Positions 25,838 through 34,240 of a DNA stretch of 64,000 nucleotides are shown piece by piece (the first letter of the stretch is position 1; each line of letters opens with the position of its first letter). Position numbers and translations under genes: made by a program. The DNA comes from Maribacter aquimaris. GTDB lineage: Bacteria; Bacteroidota; Bacteroidia; Flavobacteriales; Flavobacteriaceae. Under the pieces are notes generated by a model. That model was not told the DNA's origin and made no database searches. It was given only the letters and a program-made list of their open reading frames with translations. The stretch lies in NCBI RefSeq assembly GCF_014596745.1, contig NZ_JABTCF010000017.1, positions 1-64,000 of the forward strand, read 5' to 3'.

Positions 25838-26956
25838 ATGTACAAGTCAATAATTTTATTTCTATTATTAGCAATTAATTTCAATCTAAAAGCACAAAAC
25901 AAACCATTTGAACCAATCGAAAACCAAGACGGTTGGAAAACCGAAAATCTACTTCTAGGAAATCGGAAAATAGAAAAAATGGATAGCCTCGTTTCTGCCA
26001 ACGAGTTCAAACAGATTTCAAGCATAGTAATTTCTCGCAAGGGAAAAGTAATTTTCGAAAATTATTACAACGAAAATAATTCTGACACAAAACATAATAC
26101 ACGTTCTGCAACAAAAACAATAACGGGAACTCTAATTGGAACATTAATTCAACAAGGTTCTATAAAGTCGGTAAGCGAAAAGGCATCTGAATTTTCAAAA
26201 GTTGAGAACTTACAAAATCCTGACAACCGAAAAGACGAAATAACAATCGAAGATTTACTTACAATGTCATCTATTTTGGAATGCGATGATTGGGACCAAA
26301 ATTCTCGTGGTCAAGAAGAAAAAATGTACATTATAGAAGATTGGGTTAAATTTTATTGGGATTTGCCAATTAAAGGATTTCCTGAATGGAAAAAGAAACC
26401 AAAAGATTCTAAATACGGAAGAAGTTACAGTTATTGTACTGCTGGTGTTGTGGTTTTAGGAGATATAATTAACAACGTTTCGGGTTCATTAGAAAAATAT
26501 GCAGAAAAGTCACTTTTTTCTAAATTAGGAATTACGGATTATCATTGGCAATTCACACCGACAGGAATTCCAATGACTGGTGGAGGACTTGGACTTAAAA
26601 GTCGTGATTTACTAAAAATCGGACAACTCTATTTGAACAAAGGAAAATGGAATAAAGAACAAATAATTTCAGAACAATTCGTTAAAAGTTCAACCGAACC
26701 TCACGCAGAAGTTGGAATGTTCGACTATGAATATGGTTATTTATGGTGGTTATCTGAATTTGGACAAGTAAATCAAAAAGACAAAGCATATTTTATGTCT
26801 GGAACAGGAGGAAACAAAATAGTTGTTTTTCCAAAATTAGATATGGTTGTTGTTTTAACAAGTACCTATTTTAACGGAGGAATGGAATCGCATAACCAAA
26901 CGACAAAACTTTTGGACGAATATATAGTTCCCGAAATAAAGAAACTGAATAAATAA
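25838..26956 (+). CDS. Secreted serine hydrolase, beta-lactamase/PBP fold
   Basis: 372 aa with a signal peptide (SIILFLLLAINFNLKAQ). SxxK is Ser90-Ala-Thr-Lys93 in NTRSATKTITG; second motif in RSYSYCTAGV; third region FMSGTGGNKIVV. This is the common single-domain class C-like hydrolase of Bacteroidota; DWDQNSRGQE is a typical loop. Periplasmic; substrate unknown. Cassette 17: GTTACCCACA at 25761, end GGGTAAC at 26961-26967 (core matches, outer bases drifted). Confidence 0.85.
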   Translation: MYKSIILFLLLAINFNLKAQNKPFEPIENQDGWKTENLLLGNRKIEKMDSLVSANEFKQISSIVISRKGKVIFENYYNENNSDTKHNTRSATKTITGTLIGTLIQQGSIKSVSEKASEFSKVENLQNPDNRKDEITIEDLLTMSSILECDDWDQNSRGQEEKMYIIEDWVKFYWDLPIKGFPEWKKKPKDSKYGRSYSYCTAGVVVLGDIINNVSGSLEKYAEKSLFSKLGITDYHWQFTPTGIPMTGGGLGLKSRDLLKIGQLYLNKGKWNKEQIISEQFVKSSTEPHAEVGMFDYEYGYLWWLSEFGQVNQKDKAYFMSGTGGNKIVVFPKLDMVVVLTSTYFNGGMESHNQTTKLLDEYIVPEIKKLNK

Positions 26957-26960
26957 CTGA

Positions 26961-27246
26961 GGGTAACACCGGTAACCGTTGCACAAGCCTTTAATTAGAC
27001 ATAATATCATCAAAATAAGCCTTTTCAATGGGCTTTTTTTCCTGCCTACCTAAAGTTACGATCCTTGTCCCGATCGGCAATGATCGACAAAGACATTTTT
27101 CACTAACTTGTGCAACAGGCACAATACCTATAATCCATTGTGTCGGATTTCCTTTCGGCTAACCAGGGCTTATTTGCCAACGTTGGTCCTAGACGGAATA
27201 GTCCTACCGACATTTTACGCAACGTATCATAGCCAAACCATTGTAA
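26961..27246 (+). other. attC site 18 with nested MITE
   Basis: R'' GGGTAAC at 26961-26967; body ATACCTATAATCCATTGTGT after the MITE; right arm CGTATCATAGCC; R' changed to ATTGTAA at 27240-27246, which should reduce recombination. Confidence 0.7.
26978..27116. mobile_element. attC-nested MITE, copy 9 (139 bp)
   Basis: GTTGCACAAG at 26978-26987, CTTGTGCAAC at 27107-27116. Hairpin loop changed (TTTTCAATG) with the AAGCC/GGCTT stem kept. Confidence 0.8.
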
Positions 27247-27275
27247 ACAATATGAACGATTTAGAGGCATCATTT

Positions 27276-27869
27276 ATGAAAAACACACACATAATGAGTA
27301 AATTATCTTGTTTGATAACCCTCTTTGGGATACTGGGCTTTCAATTGGTAAATTCACAACAGAGTGACAATATTCAGAATAATGAATTTCAATACAATAA
27401 TAAAACTTATCCTGTTTCTGAAGGGCTTGAAGAAGTTTTCAAGAAACGTAACAACCGTTCAGGAAGCCAACTAAATATCAGTGATGGAAAATTTTACCAA
27501 ACACAAATCTGGATTTCAGGAAATATAAACTACATATGGAGACCTAAGAATGCATCTATATGGTTATATGCAAAATTGTATGCACAAGGATCCGAAGGAC
27601 TTACTTCAGGTACTTATACTATAAAACCGAATAACACTGATACTGTAAAACCTATAACTTCCGATCTTCCCTTCTTTTTAAAAGGAAAATGTGCAATTGA
27701 CATAAATAACAATGGTAAACTTGACAAGGGTACTGAATTTTTCAAGGTAATTGATGGAACAATTACTTTAAATGTCGTGAGTAAGGGTTATTCCGTTGAA
27801 TTTGAATTAAAATTAAGTAATGGAAAAATTATAAAGGGAAAATTTAAAAAAGATTTCACTCAGGTGTGA
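27276..27869 (+). CDS. Hypothetical secreted protein
   Basis: 197 aa from the ATG at 27276; 27252 and 27294 are alternatives and the open frame extends back into the attC. Signal peptide MSKLSCLITLFGILGFQLVNSQ is encoded at the 27294 start. The mature part is beta-rich (QIWISGNINYIWRPKNASIWLY, YTIKPNN, FELKLSNGKIIKGKFKKDF), suggesting a jelly-roll or lipocalin-like barrel. No family recognised. It fills cassette 18, whose R'' GTTGCCA(AC) is split by intron 3. Confidence 0.65.
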   Translation: MKNTHIMSKLSCLITLFGILGFQLVNSQQSDNIQNNEFQYNNKTYPVSEGLEEVFKKRNNRSGSQLNISDGKFYQTQIWISGNINYIWRPKNASIWLYAKLYAQGSEGLTSGTYTIKPNNTDTVKPITSDLPFFLKGKCAIDINNNGKLDKGTEFFKVIDGTITLNVVSKGYSVEFELKLSNGKIIKGKFKKDFTQV

Positions 27870-27910
27870 TGGGTAAAAAAAAATATGTTTTGAGTAGAAG
27901 TTTATATACT

Positions 27911-28367
27911 GTTGCCAAATAAGTAGACGGCCGGAAGCTGTAAAGCCTACGGTGCACCCCTCACACCACCATATCCTTCGAGTGCGCTCAGAACAGGCCA
28001 CAACTGGCACGTGATAGGCTGTATGCTACGGTTCGCAATCCACCTTTTCAATCGCTCTTTACACCAATCGAAACTATGCTGTACTTTTTCAAAAGGCCAC
28101 ACATTTTCATGGGAATCGGTCACCCAATTAACAAAAACCAATGCTCCCTTCGTAACTTCCAGAAGGACTGCGTTCAGTGCTAACCTCACAGTGAGCGACC
28201 TTGCGACTTACCAATGGTTCAAGGCCACCCCTCCCCTAAGGGACTTAAACGCTATAAATAAATCCTTATATTGCTATAAGGTAAAAATGTCCATACCGGA
28301 CACACACAATGGGTATAGTGCTTAGCCCCCTGAGGGATGCTACGACACCATACAAGGGCCGTAATGC
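27911..28367 (+). other. attC site 19, split by a degenerate intron
   Basis: Left exon GTTGCCA ends at 27917, right exon ACAATGGGTATAGTGCTTAG resumes at 28306; joined they form an R'' plus left arm, which pairs with GCTACGACACCATAC. R' has become GTAATGC at 28361-28367; the far end of that cassette (TGTGCATAAC at 30154) shows it was GTTATGC. Confidence 0.7.
27918..28305 (-). ncRNA. Degenerate group II intron, copy 3 (388 bp)
   Basis: Same minus-strand landmarks as copies 1 and 2 but shortened: 5' end GTGTGTCCGG, GCGTTTAAGTCCCTTAG, the TGTAAAGAGCGATTGAAAAG segment, then a domain V that is interrupted near 27982-28012 by a palindromic CCTTCGAGTGCGCTCAG insert. The 3' AT end has also changed. 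Almost certainly dead. Confidence 0.7.
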
Positions 28368-28388
28368 ACAATTTAACACACCTAGAAA

Positions 28389-30149
28389 ATGATAGCTAAA
28401 AGATTTTTATTTATACTCTTTTTTATTTCAACCTATCAATTCGGTTTCTCGCAAGCAAATAATGTTGAGTCTTATTACATCCCAGCGGTCAATGGAACTA
28501 AGTTGGCAATGGATGTTTACTTCCCAGAAAATTACGAAAATCAAAAACTTCCTGTGCTCTTTGAATTTACCCGATACTGGAGAGGCAAAGAAGATTCGAA
28601 ATCAGGAAAGCCAATTGCTTCACTCAGAAAAGTTGACAAGTATTTTCTTGACCATGATTATATCCTCGCAAAAGTTGATGTTAGGGGAACAGGTGCTTCA
28701 TATGGAGTGCGTACAGCAGAATACACACCTACGGAAGTGAAAGATGCTTGGTTCATTGTTGATTGGGTCGTAAACCAACAGTGGTCTGATGGTAAGGTGG
28801 GAGCCTATGGTACCTCCTACTCTGGAACAACAGCCGAGCTTTTATGTGCAACGCAACACTCAGCCATTAAAGCGGTAATACCTGGTTGGTCTGATTTTGA
28901 CGTATATGAAAGTCCTAGTCGTCCGTATGGAATGCTTGCAACAAGTTTTATAGCGCCATGGAGTCAATATGTTGATTGGTTGGACCAAAATTCCGTGGAG
29001 AATCTGGGTGCCAGTGTAAGGCGTGTCGGTGAAGACTTTCCAATGGAAGCAATCAAAGAACACGAAAACAACACAATCGTATTGGAAGCTCTGACTACAG
29101 CACCATACAAGGATTCCAAATTTGGGGATTTTAAATTCGAAGAACTTGACCCCTTGCATTGGAAAAAGGAAATTTCGGAATCAAATGTACCAATGCTTGT
29201 TCTTACAAGTTGGTTGGATGCGGGTACTGCAGAAGGCACGTTATTAAGATTACAGCACTTTACCAATCCGCAGAAAGTTGTCATGATGCCAACTTCACAT
29301 GGCGGAGGTTCCCATGCCAGTCCATTTCTTGTTTCTGATAAGATGGTAGCCCCTGTTCCATCGGTTACGGAACAACTTAAACTGCGATTGGACTTCTTTG
29401 ATCATTACCTAAAGGAAAAAGACAATGGCGTTGAGGATTGGCCAACCATCAAGTACTATAATTTTGGAGAGATATCGTTTAAACAGTCTGACATTTGGCC
29501 ACCTAAGGGGCAAGAAAGAATTAAATACTTTTTAGATGCCAACGGGAAATTAAATACTTCATCATCTGATGAACATCGGGGTATAGATGAATATATCGTT
29601 GACTTTTCGGTAAGTACTGGTACAAACAATAGATGGACAACCCAAATGGGAAAACACATTCTTAACCTCGATAATCGCAATGCTACCGATTCTTTAATGC
29701 TAACTTATACAACCGAACCTGTCGCAGAACCTCTTCAAATCACAGGAACACCTGTAATTTCCCTCAGTCTGTCGTCTACACACCAAGAAGGAGCTATTTT
29801 CGTTTACTTAGAAGATGTTGACCCAAGTGGAAAAAGCACCTATATAACAGAAGGAGGGCTTTTGCTTGAACATCGAAAATTATCTAAGAATGATATGTTT
29901 GATGAGATACCGTATCATTCATTTAGGAAATCAGATGCATCACCTATGGCCATTGATAAAATAGAAGAAGTCAGCTTTAAATTACATCCAACATCCATCC
30001 TCATCAAGAAAGGACATTCTATCAGAATTGCTATTTCTGGGGCGGATAAGGACACATTTGACAAAGTTCCAACCGAAGGAATACCAACTTTGAGCATATA
30101 CAGGAATAAAACAAACAAATCTTTTTTAGAATTACCTATAGTAAAATAG
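28389..30149 (+). CDS. CocE/NonD-family (X-Pro dipeptidyl-peptidase-like) hydrolase
   Basis: 586 aa, signal peptide RFLFILFFISTYQFGFSQ. Catalytic core residues 30-330 with nucleophile motif GTSYSG (Ser143) and AKVDVRGTGAS before it; LTSWLDAGT and TSHGGGSH likely carry the Asp and His. The last 200 residues form the jelly-roll C-terminal domain of this family (VDFSVSTGTNNRW, LMLTYTTEPV). Relatives hydrolyse acyl esters or glutaryl-amides. Exported. Cassette 19: start GTAATGCACA (28361), end TGTGCATAAC (30154), one mismatch at the mutated R'. Confidence 0.85.
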   Translation: MIAKRFLFILFFISTYQFGFSQANNVESYYIPAVNGTKLAMDVYFPENYENQKLPVLFEFTRYWRGKEDSKSGKPIASLRKVDKYFLDHDYILAKVDVRGTGASYGVRTAEYTPTEVKDAWFIVDWVVNQQWSDGKVGAYGTSYSGTTAELLCATQHSAIKAVIPGWSDFDVYESPSRPYGMLATSFIAPWSQYVDWLDQNSVENLGASVRRVGEDFPMEAIKEHENNTIVLEALTTAPYKDSKFGDFKFEELDPLHWKKEISESNVPMLVLTSWLDAGTAEGTLLRLQHFTNPQKVVMMPTSHGGGSHASPFLVSDKMVAPVPSVTEQLKLRLDFFDHYLKEKDNGVEDWPTIKYYNFGEISFKQSDIWPPKGQERIKYFLDANGKLNTSSSDEHRGIDEYIVDFSVSTGTNNRWTTQMGKHILNLDNRNATDSLMLTYTTEPVAEPLQITGTPVISLSLSSTHQEGAIFVYLEDVDPSGKSTYITEGGLLLEHRKLSKNDMFDEIPYHSFRKSDASPMAIDKIEEVSFKLHPTSILIKKGHSIRIAISGADKDTFDKVPTEGIPTLSIYRNKTNKSFLELPIVK

Positions 30150-30156
30150 AACATGT

Positions 30157-30173
30157 GCATAACAACGTTGTAG
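30157..30173 (+). other. attC site 20, collapsed to R''-AAC-R'
   Basis: GCATAAC, three bases, then GTTGTAG, with nothing between. Both boxes are still complementary to the far ends of their cassettes (28361 region and about 30753), so the attC body was deleted precisely. Confidence 0.65.
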
Positions 30174-30192
30174 CACATTTGAAAAAAAAACA

Positions 30193-30801
30193 ATGAACAT
30201 CACTGAAATGACATACAAAATATCCTTTATAATTGGATTGGTTTTCTTTTTAATTGGCCAGATTATATTGTCTAAAGGAAATGATTTTGTGTACGCTCAA
30301 GAACCTATTGACTTTGCACATTGGTTTTTATTGGTTGGAGTAGTTTTACTAATTCCCCAAGTTGTTTCCTTTCCTAAAAAAATCTTTAGCCTGATTGGAA
30401 TTCCTTTAACGCTAATAGGAATTACTTGTATTATTGGAATGTGTGTATTGGACTTCATTTGGTGGAGTTTTCCAAACGAAGCAATGCGTAATGAATTCAC
30501 GAATCATATCTCGCAAGTCCCATCAATCTGGAAGCCTTTTATGAGCATAGGACCAAGCTCTAAAATTTTCAATCTTGGTTTATTGATTTTAAGTTTTAAT
30601 TACTTTCAAAACAATAAGATAGGGATAGTAATTATCTTAATAGCGAATCTAATTTTGTGGCATATCATCCCATTGCCTTTTCGACTGATTTTTGGATATG
30701 CGATAACGCTAATTGGTTTTTGTCTAATTTTCGTTCGAAGTGTAAATGAAAGCACGCTACAACAAAGAACTGAAGTGAAAAACAAACAAATACTCCCTTA
30801 A
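30193..30801 (+). CDS. Hypothetical membrane protein (about six segments)
   Basis: 202 aa, hydrophobic nearly throughout: ISFIIGLVFFLIGQIIL, FAHWFLLVGVVLLIPQVV, LIGIPLTLIGITCIIGMCVL, two or three more later. FIWWSFPNEAMRNEF sits in a loop. No family known. The cassette R'' (GCACGCTACAAC, 30752-30763) falls inside the reading frame, so the last 13 residues (QQRTEVKNKQILP) come from attC or flanking DNA and the stop may not be the original one. Confidence 0.65.
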   Translation: MNITEMTYKISFIIGLVFFLIGQIILSKGNDFVYAQEPIDFAHWFLLVGVVLLIPQVVSFPKKIFSLIGIPLTLIGITCIIGMCVLDFIWWSFPNEAMRNEFTNHISQVPSIWKPFMSIGPSSKIFNLGLLILSFNYFQNNKIGIVIILIANLILWHIIPLPFRLIFGYAITLIGFCLIFVRSVNESTLQQRTEVKNKQILP

Positions 30802-31116
30802 TCCAAGACATTGGTATTCTTGGCCCGTAGATTCATAAATCAGATTCTTTGGGTTTTTTTATGGTTGATTCCCTTTTACTTTATCCTTAATACAGAAACA
30901 TAAGTTTCATCATAAGGCCTACCGGATTTTGCAATGGCAAAGGACTGTTATAGTAGTCCCGCCCCACTCTGCCAAGTCTGTGACTTCGTAGCGTATTGAA
31001 TCCAAGTAGAAAAGAGAAGGGATTATCCTAGTTCACGAAGTCTGGGCTTCTAAGTATTCGATAACCTTATTCCTCTCTTTTGTTCTTTCTCATTATACCA
31101 TCAATTTAATGGGAAT
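30802..31116. other. Gene-free region with a shared repeat unit
   Basis: Contains at 30958-31000 the unit GTCCCGCCCCACTCTGCCAA then GTCTGTGACTTCGTAGCGTA, also present at 25567-25610. Probably the eroded left part of attC 21. No gene seen. Confidence 0.45.
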
Positions 31117-31252
31117 CGAACTTAATCCGTGTATAAAAAATTGCGTAGTTTAGTGCTTAACCTAAGTCAGTTGCATTTTTGTCTTGTCTGATTTTCCTTC
31201 GTAAAATCCTCGCATACAAACCCGCAACTATGCTTATACATAAACGTTATGT
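31117..31252 (+). other. attC site 21
   Basis: Body CCGTGTATAAAAAATTGCG, GATTTTCCTTCGTAAAATC hairpin, CCCGCAACTATGCTTATACA and R' GTTATGT at 31246-31252. R'' has drifted to CTTAATC. Same family as attC 4 and 16. Confidence 0.7.
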
Positions 31253-31269
31253 ATGACTAAAAAAAGTAA

Positions 31270-31659
31270 GTGGAATTTAATTATTCCATACAAAACGAAA
31301 AAAATATAAATAGGAACTATCTTTACTTCGTGAAATATTTATCCCTAATACTATCCATTTATATTTTGGTTCTCACGGTAAGACCATGTTGTGACGACAA
31401 CAAATGTGCTGACGACCCACACCAAACAGAACGGCTAATAAATAATCACAACCCCGATGACCATCACCAAGACGAAGACCACCGGAATACATGTTCTCCT
31501 TTTTATACCTGCGGAAGCTGTACAGGTTTCACTTTTACATCCCTTAATTTCTCCTTAAGTCCTGAGACTGTTTTAGTGCAGAATAACGTTTCAACATATC
31601 ATCATACTTTCTTTTCTGAATTTTATATTGCTATTTGGCAACCGCCAAAAATTGGTTAG
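31270..31659 (+). CDS. DUF6660-like Cys/His-rich small protein
   Basis: 129 aa. A single hydrophobic segment (YLSLILSIYILVLTV) is followed by RPCCDDNKCADD, a run of His/Asp (NHNPDDHHQDEDH) and CSPFYTCGSCTGF. This pattern fits the DUF6660 family found beside metal-related TonB receptors in Bacteroidota. The Cys and His clusters suggest metal binding outside the inner membrane. It precedes the receptor at 31746, probably as an operon. The exact start is uncertain: the frame opens at 31270 with a non-ATG codon. Confidence 0.65.
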   Translation: MEFNYSIQNEKNINRNYLYFVKYLSLILSIYILVLTVRPCCDDNKCADDPHQTERLINNHNPDDHHQDEDHRNTCSPFYTCGSCTGFTFTSLNFSLSPETVLVQNNVSTYHHTFFSEFYIAIWQPPKIG

Positions 31660-31745
31660 TGTTTTGTGTCTTATACACAAACTAATTCTTCTCGATGCTA
31701 TGCTGCATCGCCACATATTTTATCACATTAACAAATTTATCAGCA

Positions 31746-33917
31746 ATGAAAAAAATCATTATGCTGTGTATTGCAGTTATCAATATAACCGCAATATTCG
31801 GTCAAAATACACTTAACACGATCATTAGGGACAGTGAAACAAATGAAACTTTAATAGGTGCAACCGCTGTTCTACAAGGTACAACCAACGGAGTAAGTGC
31901 CGATATGGACGGAAGAATAGCATTGAAAAATATTCCAAACGGAGAACAAACAATCGTATTTAGTTATATGGGGTATAAAACCAGAAAAGAAACTTTCAAT
32001 TTTCCTATTACCGCAACAGCTCCTATTGTTATACTTCTTGAAAGCTCTGGAGAGCATTTAGAAGAAGTTGTGATTCTATCAACGCGAAGCAGCCGTACTA
32101 TTGATAATGTAGCAACAAGGGTAGAGACCATTTCAGGTGAGGAGTTGGACGAAAAAGGAAATATGAAACCGGGTGATATTAGAATGCTATTAAATGAAAG
32201 CACAGGGATACAAACACAACAAACCTCGGCTACAAGCTATAATTCTTCTATTCGAATACAAGGCCTCGACGGAAAATACACCCAGATTTTACGAGACGGT
32301 CTTCCGTTATACGCTGGGTTTTCGGGGGGTTTAAGTTTGATGCAAATTGCGCCTTTAGATTTACAACAGGTCGAAGTCATTAAAGGAGCCTCTTCCACGC
32401 TTTATGGGGGGGGTGCTATTTCGGGTTTGGTAAACCTTATTTCAAAAATGCCCAAAGAAGAACGTGAAATAAGTTTTGTAATTAACGGTACATCTGCTTT
32501 AGGGTTGGATTTAAGTGGATTTTATTCACAAAAGTTCAAAAAGTTTGGAACCACTATTTTTGCATCCTATAATTTAGGTAGTCCTTATGACCCAGCTGAT
32601 ATTGGCCTAACCGCGATTCCCAAATTCAATCGGTATACCATAAATCCAAAGTTCTATTTTTATCTAAATGAAAAAACAACTTTTAACCTTGGTTTTAATA
32701 ACACTGCGGAAGACCGCATTGGTGGTGACATAAAATATATTGAAGGTAACGGTAATAGTGTAAATGCTTACTTTGAAGAAAATAAAACCAACCGCTTTAG
32801 CACGCAATTAGGTTTTGAACGCATTGTAGATGAAAAATCGAAATTCGCATTAAAAAACAGTGTGAGTTATTATGATAGGACAATTGAAATTCCAGATTTT
32901 AAATTTTCAGGTATTCAATTAGCTTCTTTTAGTGAGGCAAACTACAATCACAAAAGCGAAAAGTCAGAATGGATAGGCGGATTAAATTTATGGACAGACA
33001 AATTCACACAAAGTGAAGTTAGTACGACCGATGCCGTGGATTATAATTACACAACAGTTGGCGCTTTTGTTCAAAATACTTGGAACGCTACGGATAAGCT
33101 TATTCTTGAAACGGGCTTACGCGGTGATTATCAAAATGAATTCGGTTTTTTTGTTCTTCCTCGAATTTCGGCTTTATACAAACTAAGCGAAAACTTCAGC
33201 ACACGACTTGGCGGTGGACTCGGTTATAAAACTCCTACTGTTTTTACTGAAGATGCTGAAAGGATTCAGTTCAAAAATGTCTTACCCCTTAATGTGGACA
33301 ACACAAGTGCCGAAGAATCTATAGGAGCAAATCTTGACGTTAATTATAAAACAGCACTTTCTGATAAATCTATCTTTACGATTAATGCTTTGTTTTTCTA
33401 TACGCAAGTGAAAGACCCATTAATTCTGGCTCCTATAGCGAATAACGCATTTGAGTTTCAACAACCCAATGGCTATATTGACACTAAAGGAGTGGAAACC
33501 AATACAAAAGTAACGTATGGGGATTTTAAACTTTTTGTGGGTTACACATATGCAGATGTAAACCAACATTACAATGGTACTAGCACAACTTTTCCCTTAG
33601 TAGCAAAACATCGCTTAAATAATGTATTAATGTATGAAGTTGAGGAAAAACTGAAAATGGGATTGGAAGCTTACTATTTTAGTCCACAAAAACTAAACAA
33701 CGGTCGCACTGGAAAACAATATTGGCTCACTGGTTTTATGGTTGAAAAATTATGGGAGAATTTCTCGATCTTCATCAATTTTGAAAACTTTATTGATACA
33801 CGTCAATCCAAGTTCGATACTATATATACAGGAACGATTACCAACCCTATATTCAACGATATCTATGCTCCTGTAGATGGTTTTGTTATTAATGGTGGAA
33901 TAAAAATAAAATTCTAA
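31746..33917 (+). CDS. TonB-dependent outer-membrane receptor
   Basis: 723 aa from the ATG at 31746 (signal MKKIIMLCIAVINITAIFGQ); an upstream in-frame start at 31695 would spoil the signal. Residues 22-110 are a carboxypeptidase-like N-terminal extension (SETNETLIGATAVLQGT), then the plug (VATRVETISGEELDEKG..VEVIKGASSTLYGGGAISG) and a 22-strand barrel ending in GGIKIKF with terminal Phe. Siderophore, metal or vitamin uptake; the Cys/His-rich neighbour favours a metal complex. It follows an attC R' (GTTATGT) but no matching cassette end was found, so cassette status is unsure. Confidence 0.85.
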   Translation: MKKIIMLCIAVINITAIFGQNTLNTIIRDSETNETLIGATAVLQGTTNGVSADMDGRIALKNIPNGEQTIVFSYMGYKTRKETFNFPITATAPIVILLESSGEHLEEVVILSTRSSRTIDNVATRVETISGEELDEKGNMKPGDIRMLLNESTGIQTQQTSATSYNSSIRIQGLDGKYTQILRDGLPLYAGFSGGLSLMQIAPLDLQQVEVIKGASSTLYGGGAISGLVNLISKMPKEEREISFVINGTSALGLDLSGFYSQKFKKFGTTIFASYNLGSPYDPADIGLTAIPKFNRYTINPKFYFYLNEKTTFNLGFNNTAEDRIGGDIKYIEGNGNSVNAYFEENKTNRFSTQLGFERIVDEKSKFALKNSVSYYDRTIEIPDFKFSGIQLASFSEANYNHKSEKSEWIGGLNLWTDKFTQSEVSTTDAVDYNYTTVGAFVQNTWNATDKLILETGLRGDYQNEFGFFVLPRISALYKLSENFSTRLGGGLGYKTPTVFTEDAERIQFKNVLPLNVDNTSAEESIGANLDVNYKTALSDKSIFTINALFFYTQVKDPLILAPIANNAFEFQQPNGYIDTKGVETNTKVTYGDFKLFVGYTYADVNQHYNGTSTTFPLVAKHRLNNVLMYEVEEKLKMGLEAYYFSPQKLNNGRTGKQYWLTGFMVEKLWENFSIFINFENFIDTRQSKFDTIYTGTITNPIFNDIYAPVDGFVINGGIKIKF

Positions 33918-34240
33918 AAAAAGATAATAAGAAAGGCAACATAAAATAACCAAGTATTCCGCCCGCCGATAGGCCAGGGTGGAATATCTTGTTGACGGAT
34001 CCGGTCTCCCTCTATAGGGAAAGCGCTCCTTCCCATTTTTGTTTGTGTTTTTTGTTTTGGTAGACTTGCCGTGTTTTTATGCCGGTTTCAGAAGTCCAAC
34101 ATATTTTTAGGGGCTTCAATGTGACTTTTTCATCAGATTGTAGCCTTACCCTTAAAACCGGACTGTTTAAAAGTTGAATTGATGAACTTTAAGTCTAGAT
34201 GGACAAAAGATAAGTTAGGACACTATCTCGGCAAACCAGC
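33918..34240. other. Gene-free junction after the TonB receptor
   Basis: About 320 bp with no ORF and no attC I can recognise. The GCCCGCCGATAGGCC and TCCCTCTATAGGGA palindromes look like mobile-element debris. The breakpoint into the decarboxylase fragment lies near 34200. Confidence 0.4.

Noticed and set aside
6527-27123. CRISPR array or direct-repeat spacer system
   Set aside because: The repeats are 138 bp apart by kilobases with genes between, and have inverted ends; this is a MITE in attC sites.
6527-27123. Assigning the nested element to the IS1111-attC group known to target attC
   Set aside because: Subterminal repeats and attC targeting fit, but the only linked transposase fragment (41.7-41.9 kb) looks DDE-type, not the DEDD type of IS110/IS1111. 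Left open.
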